Below, piece by piece: positions 1 through 5,962 of a DNA stretch of 11,960 nucleotides (position 1 is its first letter; the number at the start of each line of letters is the position of its first letter). Source of the DNA: JAXMHQ01 sp046346665. Lineage in GTDB: Bacteria > Verrucomicrobiota > Verrucomicrobiia > Limisphaerales > JAXMHQ01. The DNA lies in the NCBI GenBank assembly GCA_046346665.1, contig JAXMHQ010000058.1, positions 1 to 11,960 of the forward strand, given 5' to 3'. The notes below the pieces were generated by a model. It made no database searches, was not told where the DNA came from, and worked only from the letters and a program-made list of their open reading frames with translations. The position numbers were made by a program, and so were the translations under genes.

Positions 1-1
1 C

Positions 2-364
2 GCGCGCGACAGCGTGACGATCACGCTCGTCGCCGGCGGAACCGCCAACGTCTCCGGCGAAAGCGTCACCGGCAAGGTGGCCGCGGGCGGCGACGCGAAT
101 GTCTCCGGCAGCGACGTGACTGCTTCGGTCATCTCGACCGGCGGCACGGCGAACAGCAATGGTTCCAGCACGACCGGCAACGCGTTTGCGGGCGTGGCGG
201 CGCCGGCTGCGCAGCAAACCGCCGAGAGCGCCGACAAAACCGTCGCCTCGCAGCAGCAGGCGCTCAACGATTCCGACGACGAGACCAAGAAAAAACAATC
301 CGGCAAAAACCCGACGCTCAAACACCGGGTCGGCCGCGTCACCGTTCTTTTACCCCAAACCTAA
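2..364 (+). CDS. C-terminal end of a Gly/Thr/Ser-rich repeat protein (5' end outside window)
   Basis: The reading frame is open from the first bases of the window, so this is the last 120 residues of a longer protein; a GTG at 14 is in frame but need not be the start. The visible part begins with about three imperfect units of 17-18 residues built on a GG-x-A-N-V-S-G core followed by S-x-V-T, as in filamentous or beta-helical surface proteins and some FecR-type proteins. It is followed by an Ala/Gln-rich stretch, an acidic-to-lysine-rich segment and a conserved-looking tail ending RVTVLLPQT. The stop lies only 6 bp before the exbB start, so the gene probably belongs to the same transcript. 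I do not recognise the family, and the function is unknown; a secreted or envelope location is inferred from composition only. Confidence 0.6.
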   Translation, partial: ARDSVTITLVAGGTANVSGESVTGKVAAGGDANVSGSDVTASVISTGGTANSNGSSTTGNAFAGVAAPAAQQTAESADKTVASQQQALNDSDDETKKKQSGKNPTLKHRVGRVTVLLPQT

Positions 365-370
365 TTGTTC

Positions 371-1222
371 ATGAACCCGTTCTTCGCCAGCCCTGTATTT
401 GCCAGCGCCCTTCAGTTCGCTTTTGAAAAAGCCACGCCCGAGGGCAAGACCACCATCTGCGTGCTCGCGCTGCTGTCCATCTTCAGCTGGACGGTCATCA
501 TCACCAAGGGCCGACAGCTCCTGCGCGCCCGGAAAATGGGCCGTCGATTTTTCGACGCCTATCGCAAGACCAAGGATCCCCTCGACATCGCGCGCTCCGG
601 GCAGGAGTACGACGGCGCGCCGGCGTACGAGCTCTACGCCACGGGCATCGAGGAACTGGAATATCATTTGAAACACAACCCGGTCGAGATCCGGGGCCAG
701 CAGCGCATCAGCACCGGCTCGTTCGAAACCGTCCGGGTCGGCATCGAACGCGCCGCCAGCGTGGAGGCGCTTTCGCTGGAAAAAGGCATGATCATCCTGT
801 CCACCGCGGTTGCGGGCGGCCCGTTCATCGGATTGCTCGGAACAGTCTGGGGCGTCATGGAAACCTTTTCGGGCATCGCGAAAGCGGCGTCGGCCAGCCT
901 GACCGCGATGGCCCCCGGCGTCGCCGGCGCGCTGATCGCGACGGTCGTCGGCCTGTTCGTCGCCATCCCCGCCATGTTCGCCTACAACTACATGGTCACC
1001 ACCATCCGGGCCATCACGCAGGAACTCGACGCGTTCGCCTCGGAATTCGCCACGCAGCTCGAGCATCGCTATGTCGACAACCGCGCCCTGGCCGATGAAA
1101 TCCGCGACGCCCTGCGCGAGACATTCGGCGAAAATCCGCGCGGCGGGACTGCGCCCCAGCGATCGGCCCAGGCCAACGGCAAGACAGCGCATGTGGGCAT
1201 CGACACCTCGATCCCGGCATGA
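371..1222 (+). CDS. exbB: ExbB/TolQ-type proton channel protein (MotA/TolQ/ExbB family)
   Basis: Inner-membrane channel subunit that, with ExbD, converts proton flow into movement of a TonB/TolA-like partner. The 283-residue product has three predicted membrane segments, near residues 27-45, 140-163 and 183-208. The family signature FIGLLGTVWGVM spans TM2, and ALIATVVGLFVAIPA forms TM3; Thr158 and Thr191 match the channel-lining threonines of E. coli ExbB. I chose ATG 371 over the in-frame TTG at 365 because the earlier codon directly abuts the upstream stop. No clear Shine-Dalgarno is visible, which suggests coupling to the preceding gene. The stop overlaps the next start as ATGA at 1219-1222. 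The C-terminal tail (last about 45 residues) is polar and less conserved. ExbB and TolQ cannot be separated from sequence alone. Confidence 0.93.
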   Translation: MNPFFASPVFASALQFAFEKATPEGKTTICVLALLSIFSWTVIITKGRQLLRARKMGRRFFDAYRKTKDPLDIARSGQEYDGAPAYELYATGIEELEYHLKHNPVEIRGQQRISTGSFETVRVGIERAASVEALSLEKGMIILSTAVAGGPFIGLLGTVWGVMETFSGIAKAASASLTAMAPGVAGALIATVVGLFVAIPAMFAYNYMVTTIRAITQELDAFASEFATQLEHRYVDNRALADEIRDALRETFGENPRGGTAPQRSAQANGKTAHVGIDTSIPA

Positions 1223-1647
1223 AGAAGTGTTCCAAGAGCCATCACGAGGCCCTGGCGGAGCTGAACATCACGCCGCTGCTGGACCTCGCTTTCGTGCTGC
1301 TGGTGATCTTCATCATCACCACCACGCCGGTGGTGAACGACCTGGACGTCGACCTGCCCAGCGCGGCGCGGCGGCCCAAGGATCCGAAGCCCAAGGTGAA
1401 TTACGTCACCGTGGAAAGCAGCGGCCGGCTTTACCTGAACAAGGAGGAAGTCACGATGGATTCGCTCCAGGAAAAGGTCGCCGCGCTCCGGATGGAGGAC
1501 CAGGACCTGAACATTTCGATCCGGGGCTCCGCGAAGACGAAGTACCAGCACATCGTGCAGGTGATGGACCAATTGCAGCGGGCCAACGTGGGCAAAGTCA
1601 ACCTGGCCACCGAGCCGTTCGCCGACGGATCCGCCCGGAAGGAGTAA
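1219..1647 (+). CDS. exbD: ExbD/TolR-type proton channel subunit, first copy
   Basis: Single-pass inner-membrane partner of ExbB that carries the proton-binding aspartate. The 142-residue protein has a short cytoplasmic N-terminus, then the family motif NITPLLDLAFVLLVIFII; Asp22 corresponds to the essential Asp25 of E. coli ExbD. The rest is a periplasmic domain ending near the motif KVNLATE. It overlaps exbB by 4 bp and is followed 4 bp later by the TonB/TolA-like gene, so it is translated as part of that operon. Its N-terminal 40 residues are nearly the same as those of the second exbD at 2338, while the periplasmic halves differ clearly. The two copies may form a heteromeric ExbD pair or serve different partners. 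Confidence 0.93.
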   Translation: MKKCSKSHHEALAELNITPLLDLAFVLLVIFIITTTPVVNDLDVDLPSAARRPKDPKPKVNYVTVESSGRLYLNKEEVTMDSLQEKVAALRMEDQDLNISIRGSAKTKYQHIVQVMDQLQRANVGKVNLATEPFADGSARKE

Positions 1648-1651
1648 TCGT

Positions 1652-2341
1652 ATGATGCATCAACGACGCAAACGCAATTCCTCGAAAACCAACCTGGTCA
1701 TCTCGGCCGTGTTCCACGGGGCCCTGATCTTCGCCATCTTTTTCTTCGCCGCGCGCGAGGGCATGCTGGGCAAGAAGCTCAAGGAAATCACCGTGACCAT
1801 GGTGCCCAAGGACAAGAAGCCGGAACCGCCGAAGGAGAAGCCGCCGGAACCCAAGCCGGAGCAGGCCAAGCCCGAGGAAGCGCCCCGCCCGATGGCCGTG
1901 CCGCCGCCGGCCATGGCCTCCGCGCCGCCGCCCGCGTCCGACAATTCCGCCCCCGCCGTCGCGCCCGCCGCGGTCGCGCTGCCGTCGTTCGAATTCAGCG
2001 ACGGCGCCCACGACGTCCAAAGCATCTCGGATCCCAACAGCATTTACAAAAACCTGGTGGAATACACGCTGCGCTCCCGCTGGAACCGCCCGGAAAACAT
2101 CGCCGACGACACTTACACCGCCGAGGTCGAAGTGGTCGTCGCCAAGGACGGAACGGTGGAGGAAACGCACTGGGTAAAGGGATCGGGCGACGACCGCTGG
2201 GATGCCACCGTGAAGACGGCGCTGGCCCAGACGAAAGCCATCAGCCGCCCGCCCCCGAAGGGTTTTCCGGGCAAGTTCACGGTGCGATTCGATGTCGCCT
2301 CGCTGGCGACGGAGGATGCGATGGAATTGAGCAGCCGGTGA
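1652..2341 (+). CDS. TonB/TolA-like energy transducer
   Basis: Periplasm-spanning protein expected to couple the ExbB-ExbD motor to an outer-membrane partner. The 229-residue product has a basic N-terminus, one membrane anchor at about residues 14-34 with a histidine (H22) like the conserved TM histidine of TonB, then a Lys/Pro/Glu-rich rod (about 53-80) turning into an Ala/Pro-rich stretch. The C-terminal domain (about 135-220) has the TonB_2/TolA_C pattern YTLRSRWNRP and a later VVVAKDGTVEE strand-turn. A second ATG at 1655 is an equally possible start. The stop overlaps the second exbD start as GTGA (2338-2341). The C-terminal domain resembles TolA-type more than classical TonB, but no tolB or pal lies nearby, so I give no gene symbol. 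Confidence 0.85.
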   Translation: MMHQRRKRNSSKTNLVISAVFHGALIFAIFFFAAREGMLGKKLKEITVTMVPKDKKPEPPKEKPPEPKPEQAKPEEAPRPMAVPPPAMASAPPPASDNSAPAVAPAAVALPSFEFSDGAHDVQSISDPNSIYKNLVEYTLRSRWNRPENIADDTYTAEVEVVVAKDGTVEETHWVKGSGDDRWDATVKTALAQTKAISRPPPKGFPGKFTVRFDVASLATEDAMELSSR

Positions 2342-2751
2342 AAAAGGTATCCAAAGGACATCACAGCTCGCTGAACGAGCTGAACATCACGCCGCTGCTC
2401 GACCTGGCGTTCGTGCTGCTGGTGATTTTCATCATCACCACGCCGCAGTTGTCGAACGACCTCGAAATGAACCTGCCGTCCCCGCGCAAGAAGGACGAGG
2501 TTCCGAAAACGCCGCCGAAATTCAACCGGATCAACGTGAGCGCCGCCGGCGAAATCACGCTCAACGGCCAAAAGGTCGAATTGCCGGTGCTCAAGACGAT
2601 GCTCGCGTCGCTGAAAGCGTCCGATCCCGAAACGCCGGTGGTCGTGAAAGGCGCGGCAGACGTGGATTACCAGCGCGTGATAGGCGTGCTGGACGTGTTG
2701 CAGCAGGTGGACATCACCAAGATCGGCCTGGCCACGGAGACCGCGCCTTGA
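2338..2751 (+). CDS. exbD: ExbD/TolR-type proton channel subunit, second copy
   Basis: A second ExbD-family subunit, 137 residues, starting at GTG 2338 inside the stop of the TonB/TolA-like gene. It has the same membrane motif as the first copy, with the proton-binding Asp22, and a periplasmic domain ending KIGLATETAP. Across the membrane segment the DNA matches the first exbD almost base for base (four differences in 61 positions, compare 1261-1321 with 2380-2440), whereas the periplasmic halves share only moderate similarity. That pattern points to an ancient duplication whose channel part is under strong constraint or is kept alike by gene conversion. Operons with two exbD genes flanking a transducer occur in several phyla; the division of labour is not visible here. 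Confidence 0.92.
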   Translation: MKKVSKGHHSSLNELNITPLLDLAFVLLVIFIITTPQLSNDLEMNLPSPRKKDEVPKTPPKFNRINVSAAGEITLNGQKVELPVLKTMLASLKASDPETPVVVKGAADVDYQRVIGVLDVLQQVDITKIGLATETAP

Positions 2752-2754
2752 CCC

Positions 2755-2827
2755 GTAGCCGCGATTGTCAAATCGCGGTTCCCTTCCGGAAGGTTCCACG
2801 GTTCCGCGATCTCATGATCGCGGCTGC
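2755..2827. repeat. Paired-hairpin palindromic repeat, full copy A
   Basis: Two near-identical hairpins face each other. The first has the 8-bp stem CCGCGATT/AATCGCGG (2759-2766 and 2771-2778, 4-nt loop). The second has CCGCGATC/GATCGCGG (2804-2811 and 2816-2823, 4-nt loop). A 12-bp palindrome CCTTCCGGAAGG (2782-2793) lies between them. The outer ends read GTAGCC and GGCTGC, so the element is roughly an inverted repeat of one hairpin unit. It begins 3 bp after the exbD stop. Copy B at 8358 has the same architecture and a half copy C lies at 4755. This resembles REP/BIME-type elements at 3' ends of operons; it may also act as an mRNA-stabilising or terminating structure. Confidence 0.8.
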
Positions 2828-2886
2828 GAGAACTGGCGATTTTCTTCACTGACACCGGCGGCGGGTCCGGCTTAAGGTGGGTCCGG

Positions 2887-4341
2887 ATGACAGTTCCCCA
2901 GCTGATCCAGGTCGTCGAATACGGCATCGCCATCGCGACCGTGTTCGTTGCCATCCCTGCTTCGGCGCACGCGATTCTTTACAAGCGCGATTCCCGGGCG
3001 GCAATGTTGTGGCTGGGGTTCATCTGGCTGATGCCGCTGCTGGGGGGCGTGTTCTATTTCATTCTCGGGATCAACCGGATCAAGCGCCGCGCCGTGCTGT
3101 TGCGCGGCAGCCTCGAGCGGTACCGGACGGCGCCGCACGCGACGCCGTGTCTGCCGGGCGAACTGGACCGGCATTTACCGGCGCACGGGCGGCATCTGAA
3201 TTCACTTGCGGAAGCGGTTCACCAGCTCGTCACCCGCCCGCTCGTGCCGGGAAACCGAATTGAAATGCTGGTGAACGGCGACCAGGCGTACCCGGCGATG
3301 CTCGACGCCATCGACCACGCCACCCGGACGGTGTCGCTGTCCAGCTACATCTTCGACCGCGACGCGGTGGGCCTTGAGTTTGCGGCGGCGCTGGGCCGGG
3401 CGGTGAAGCGCGGGGTGGAGGTGCGCGTGCTGGTGGATGCCACGGGCGCCCGGTATTCGTGGCCGTCCATTTTGCGCGTGTTGCGCCGCGAAGGTGTGCG
3501 TTATGCCAGGTTTTTGCCGACCTTTCCCTACTGGCAGCTCCTCTCGGTGAACCTGCGCAGCCACCGGAAAATTCTCGTCGTCGACGGCCAGGTCGGGTTC
3601 ACCGGCGGCATGAACATCCGGATCGGACACTGCCTTCAACGGCACCCGAAAGCGCCCGTCCAGGACCTGCATTTCCGCCTCGAAGGCCCGGTGGTGGCGC
3701 AGCTCCAGGAGGCGTTCGCCGATGACTGGCTGTTTGCCGACGGGGAATCGCTGCGCGGCGACGGCTGGTTCCCCGCGCTCCAATCGCGCGGGCCCGTCAT
3801 CGCCCGCGGCATCACGGACGGTCCGGACGAGGATCTGGACAAGCTGCGCTGGGCGCTGCTCGCGGCGCTGGCGTCGGCCCGCGAATCAATCCGCATCGCC
3901 ACGCCGTATTTTCTGCCCGAACCCAGCCTGATCTCGGCCCTGAACGTGGCGGCGATGCGCGGGGTGGAGGTGGACATCATCCTGCCGTCGGTGAACAACC
4001 TGCCGTTTTGCGACTGGGCCTCGCGGGCGCACTGGTGGCAGGTGCTCGAGCACGGCTGCCGCATCTGGCTCAGCCCGGGGCCGTTCGATCATTCCAAGGT
4101 TTTTGTCGTGGACGATTGCTGGTCGCTGATCGGGTCGGCCAACTGGGATCCGCGCAGCCTGCGGCTGAATTTCGAGTTCAATGTGGAATGTTACGACGCC
4201 GAGTTCGCGGGCGTGCTGGCGGGGTGGTTCAATGAAAAGCTCGGCCAGTCGAAGCAGGTGACGCTGGAGCAGATGGACGCGCGCGGCATGGCCGTGCGGC
4301 TGCGCGACGGCATCGCCCGGCTGGCAACGCCCTACCTTTGA
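2887..4341 (+). CDS. cls: Cardiolipin synthase-type phospholipase D family protein
   Basis: Membrane enzyme of the bacterial Cls family, which joins two phosphatidylglycerol molecules to cardiolipin plus glycerol. The 484-residue length is normal for Cls. Two N-terminal membrane segments (about 8-30 and 39-62) form the PLD nuclease N-terminal region. Two catalytic HKD motifs follow: H226-x-K228-x4-D233 within SHRKILVVDG, and H402-x-K404-x4-D409 within DHSKVFVVDD, each followed by a Gly/Ser-rich strand (FTGGMNI; IGSANWDPRS). ATG 2887 is preceded by AAGGTGG at suitable distance. It lies downstream of repeat copy A, so probably in its own transcript. Related PLD enzymes (Cls subtypes or other phosphatidyltransferases) cannot be excluded without phylogeny. 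Confidence 0.9.
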   Translation: MTVPQLIQVVEYGIAIATVFVAIPASAHAILYKRDSRAAMLWLGFIWLMPLLGGVFYFILGINRIKRRAVLLRGSLERYRTAPHATPCLPGELDRHLPAHGRHLNSLAEAVHQLVTRPLVPGNRIEMLVNGDQAYPAMLDAIDHATRTVSLSSYIFDRDAVGLEFAAALGRAVKRGVEVRVLVDATGARYSWPSILRVLRREGVRYARFLPTFPYWQLLSVNLRSHRKILVVDGQVGFTGGMNIRIGHCLQRHPKAPVQDLHFRLEGPVVAQLQEAFADDWLFADGESLRGDGWFPALQSRGPVIARGITDGPDEDLDKLRWALLAALASARESIRIATPYFLPEPSLISALNVAAMRGVEVDIILPSVNNLPFCDWASRAHWWQVLEHGCRIWLSPGPFDHSKVFVVDDCWSLIGSANWDPRSLRLNFEFNVECYDAEFAGVLAGWFNEKLGQSKQVTLEQMDARGMAVRLRDGIARLATPYL

Positions 4342-4393
4342 AACGCACCCCGGAGGGACGAGCTGCTCGAGTCACCAGCCGGAAGTCAAGGCC

Positions 4394-4415
4394 AAGGGGT
4401 CAGTCCCAGCTATTG
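4394..4415 (+). repeat. Left inverted repeat of the RAYT-type element
   Basis: A 22-bp end beginning AAGGGGTCAGTCCC. It pairs with 4710-4731 with a single mismatch (G versus A at position 16 of the repeat). The GGGGTCAG core is typical of ends associated with Y1/RAYT transposases. Confidence 0.8.
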
Positions 4416-4471
4416 GAGAATATCATTGACGAGTCTCTGACGAGTGTGAAGTGAGTGGAAAGGTTTTGGGT

Positions 4472-4703
4472 ATGGCGCGCAAATTGCGAGTCCGGCGTCC
4501 CTGGCGCGATCTATCAAGTGATGAGCCGCGGGGACTGGCGTGATCCGATTTTCAAGCACGACAAATATCGGGAAATTTTTTTGGCCGCACTTGGGGAGGC
4601 CTGTGGCAAGACCGGGTGGCAAGTGCATGCGTATCGAGTGATGGACCGGGAAGCGGTTGCGAATAGTCTTCCACCATTACTGGCGAGCTGTTTGAAAGTA
4701 TAA
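4472..4703 (+). pseudogene. REP-associated tyrosine transposase (Y1_Tnp) remnant, frameshifted and truncated
   Basis: ATG 4472 encodes MARKLRV, the usual start of one RAYT clade, but the family sequence continues in another frame as PGAIYQVMSRGDWRDPIF, then a segment ending GKTGWQVHAYRVMD. The frames join if one C is removed from the CCC run at 4499-4501, so a one-base insertion broke the gene. In intact relatives the VHAY segment runs straight into the metal-binding His-x-His motif (typically LMPNHFHL). Here it switches to unrelated residues and stops at 4701, so the HxH site, the catalytic tyrosine region and the C-terminus are all missing. No activity is expected. Both lesions are seen directly; the family assignment rests on the N-terminal match. 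Confidence 0.8.
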
Positions 4704-4709
4704 ACTCTA

Positions 4710-4731
4710 CAATAGTTGGGACTGACCCCTT
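4710..4731 (-). repeat. Right inverted repeat of the RAYT-type element
   Basis: Reverse complement of the left end with 21 of 22 positions matching. It lies 6 bp after the stop of the transposase remnant and marks the right boundary of the element. Confidence 0.8.
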
Positions 4732-4754
4732 CGCGTGATGGTGATGGTGGAATT

Positions 4755-4778
4755 CCGCGGTTGGACGATCGCGGCTAC
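4755..4778 (+). repeat. Half copy C of the paired-hairpin repeat
   Basis: A single hairpin unit: left arm CCGCGGTT (two differences from CCGCGATC), then GATCGCGGCTAC, the same right arm and end as in copies A and B. It lies 24 bp to the right of the RAYT-type element. The opposite-facing partner unit found in copies A and B is absent. Confidence 0.6.
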
Positions 4779-4841
4779 GGGGCAGGCGGGGTGGCGGGGA
4801 CTCGCATAGCTCGGCCCTCCCGGGTGTGGTGAACAGATGGA

Positions 4842-4859
4842 GACGGCGGGGACGCCGTC
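4842..4859. other. Intergenic hairpin GACGGC/GCCGTC
   Basis: A 6-bp perfect GC-rich stem with a 6-nt loop (GGGGAC), flanked by two similar CCCGGGTG-containing stretches at about 4816-4826 and 4859-4870. It lies just past the 3' end of the malectin-domain gene and could act as an RNA-end stabiliser or belong to a separate dispersed repeat. No T-run follows on either strand, so it is not a canonical intrinsic terminator. The remaining bases from 4732 to 4872 show no gene. Confidence 0.4.
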
Positions 4860-4872
4860 CTTCCCGGGTGGG

Positions 4873-5568
4873 TCAGGGGGCGGGCAGGATTTCGATCGCG
4901 TTGATTTCGGGGCTGTCGATGTTCCGGGTGAACGTGATATCGACCTTTGAATTCGTCACGTCGACGCTGAGCGATTCGATGTCGGGACGGCCGAGTCCGC
5001 CGGTTTTGGCCCAGACATCGAGGTCCTTGATTTCCTGTCCGCCGGCGCTGACGGAGAAGACGCGCTGGCCGGGGCCGTCGACGCCTTCGAAAGTTTCGGC
5101 GAAATAAAGTTTAAGGATGTATTTACCGTTGGGAACGGGCCAGGAAAAGGAGTCCATCCCGTAATGTTCCGTCCGGTAGAGGGCTGGATCGGGGGTGTTG
5201 GTGATGACGAGTTCCGAGGGGCGTTCGATCACGTCGCCGCCGGAGAATCCCTGGTCGGCCAGCCAGGTGTTGCCGGCGGAATCCTTGTAGGGCTGGGTGG
5301 CACCGGCGTCGATGCGGACCGGTGCGGGGAGTGGCGCGGCGGCCGACGCGGGGGTTTCCGAGGCGGCGGTGGCGGCGGTGGCGGCGGTGGCGGCGGCGGT
5401 CATGGCCGGGGCGTTTGAGCAGGAATCCTCGCAGCACGAGCAGCCGGCCGGGGATTTGTGCGGGGTGTGACAGCCGCACAGAGTGAAGCCGGCGGAAAGG
5501 AGCAGGGCGACAAAAAGAGGGCTGCGGGCGGGTGACAGGGCGGAAATCATAGGTGGATGCGTGGTCAT
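4873..5568 (-). CDS. Cysteine-rich lipoprotein with a malectin-like carbohydrate-binding domain
   Basis: Predicted envelope lipoprotein of 231 residues. A hydrophobic signal segment (about 17-30) ends in L30-C-G-C33, a plausible lipobox with C33 lipidated. Next comes a short Cys-rich stretch (C43, C45, C46, C50), then an Ala/Thr/Pro-rich linker (about 54-84). Residues 85-230 form a malectin-type beta-sandwich: RIDAG start, KDSAGNTWLAD, a YxxE-H-YG region, NGKYILKLYFAE, RVFSV and a final NAIEILP strand. Malectin domains bind glucose-containing oligosaccharides; the ligand here is unknown. M1 (5566-5568) is taken, but M7 at 5548-5550 would give a cleaner signal peptide; neither has a strong ribosome binding site. 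The gene stands alone, with a candidate promoter upstream. Confidence 0.8.
   Translation of the reverse strand: MTTHPPMISALSPARSPLFVALLLSAGFTLCGCHTPHKSPAGCSCCEDSCSNAPAMTAAATAATAATAASETPASAAAPLPAPVRIDAGATQPYKDSAGNTWLADQGFSGGDVIERPSELVITNTPDPALYRTEHYGMDSFSWPVPNGKYILKLYFAETFEGVDGPGQRVFSVSAGGQEIKDLDVWAKTGGLGRPDIESLSVDVTNSKVDITFTRNIDSPEINAIEILPAP
5362..5400. repeat. 9-bp tandem repeat in the lipoprotein linker
   Basis: GGCGGCGGT is repeated three times plus a degenerate fourth unit. On the coding (minus) strand it encodes the Ala/Thr linker between the Cys-rich segment and the malectin domain. Copy-number change would alter linker length without a frameshift. Confidence 0.75.
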
Positions 5569-5589
5569 GGGTTTTCGATCCGGTGCTTT

Positions 5590-5618
5590 TTATTAATTTG
5601 GCGGGGCGCCAATGTCGA
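5590..5618 (-). promoter_or_regulatory. Candidate promoter with a palindromic operator for the malectin lipoprotein
   Basis: On the minus strand a -35-like TCGACA (5613-5618, 5 of 6 to consensus) is separated by 17 bp from an AT-rich, weak -10-like TAATAA (5590-5595). The whole spacer is occupied by the palindrome TTGGCG-ggg-CGCCAA (5598-5612 on the plus strand), the usual position for a repressor site. The start codon would be roughly 15 nt from the predicted transcript start. The -10 match is poor, so this is a suggestion. Confidence 0.35.
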
Positions 5619-5695
5619 TGAGAATCGGGCGGCGCCGCACTTTTCGCGCCGGGTGTTTGGATTCATTCAGCCAGTTCAAATCGACGCAGTCCCGG

Positions 5696-5711
5696 GGCGT
5701 GCCGGCACGCC
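5696..5711. promoter_or_regulatory. 16-bp perfect palindrome, possible activator site
   Basis: GGCGTGCCGGCACGCC is a perfect inverted repeat with no spacer. Its centre is about 114 bp upstream of the start expected from the sigma-54 promoter at 5792, inside the range where bacterial enhancer-binding proteins usually bind. The role is inferred from position and symmetry only. Confidence 0.35.
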
Positions 5712-5791
5712 GTGGCCGAAAGCGCCTTACATGGAGTTTCCCCTTTATTGACAGGCGATTTGGCGGGATCGCCGGAATCGATGGGGGCCCG

Positions 5792-5807
5792 TGGCACGGC
5801 GATTGCA
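5792..5807 (+). promoter_or_regulatory. Sigma-54 (-24/-12) promoter, perfect consensus
   Basis: TGGCACGGCGATTGCA matches the RpoN consensus TGGCACRNNNNTTGCW at every specified position, including the invariant GG and GC with correct spacing. Transcription would start near 5818 on the plus strand. With equal base frequencies such a match is expected far less than once in this window. Sigma-54 promoters need an ATP-dependent activator, and a palindrome lies upstream. There is no annotated gene between this promoter and the terminator at 5963 apart from a small ORF. Confidence 0.65.
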
Positions 5808-5828
5808 TTCAGGTTGGCGAAGAAACGA

Positions 5829-5942
5829 ATGAGCATGAACGAACATGACGTCTTGGAGGAAATGGGGGTCGGATTTTGGCCGGCGCTGAAGGAGAGAGCA
5901 GCGGCCGGCCGCCGAAAGGGGGTGGTGGGCGACGCAGATTGA
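5829..5942 (+). CDS. Possible 37-residue micro-protein in the sigma-54 transcript
   Basis: ATG 5829 (or ATG 5835) opens a frame of 37 (35) codons ending with TGA 5940-5942, just before the terminator hairpin. The peptide starts acidic (EHDVLEEMG), has a central GFWPALKER and a basic GRRKG. No membrane segment or known domain is visible. There is no good ribosome binding site before either ATG; a GGAGGA at 5856-5861 lies too close to the in-frame ATG 5862. The coding stretch overlaps the strong hairpin at 5878-5910, which argues for RNA function rather than translation. Kept as an alternative at low confidence. Confidence 0.2.
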   Translation: MSMNEHDVLEEMGVGFWPALKERAAAGRRKGVVGDAD

Positions 5943-5962
5943 GAGCAGACTCGAAACCGTGA

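Larger units (their letters stand above)
4394..4731 (+). mobile_element. Decayed RAYT/Y1-transposase element bounded by 22-bp inverted repeats
   Basis: A 338-bp unit bounded by AAGGGGTCAGTCCCAGCTATTG (4394-4415) and its inverted partner at 4710-4731, which matches in 21 of 22 positions; weaker matching continues several bases inside. The interior contains the broken start of a REP-associated tyrosine transposase (see the pseudogene) and an 8-bp direct repeat TGACGAGT at 4427 and 4438. No target-site duplication is evident. A full element of this type would carry a complete transposase of roughly 200 codons or more, so this is an internally deleted, non-autonomous copy. It could in principle be moved by a full-length relative elsewhere in the genome. 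Confidence 0.75.

Noticed and set aside
350..1192. 280-codon minus-strand open frame opposite exbB
   Set aside because: Arg/Gly/Asp-rich shadow with no domain; exbB on the plus strand is unmistakable.
2755..2827. CRISPR-like array made of the short palindromes
   Set aside because: The units are opposed hairpins, not regularly spaced direct repeats with spacers, and no cas genes are present.
5362..5400. 9-bp tandem repeat as a phase-variation switch
   Set aside because: The unit length is a multiple of three, so copy changes alter only linker length and cannot switch the gene off.
5712..5942. 76-codon plus-strand open frame across the sigma-54 promoter
   Set aside because: Its first half lies upstream of the predicted transcription start; only the part from 5829 could be translated from that transcript.
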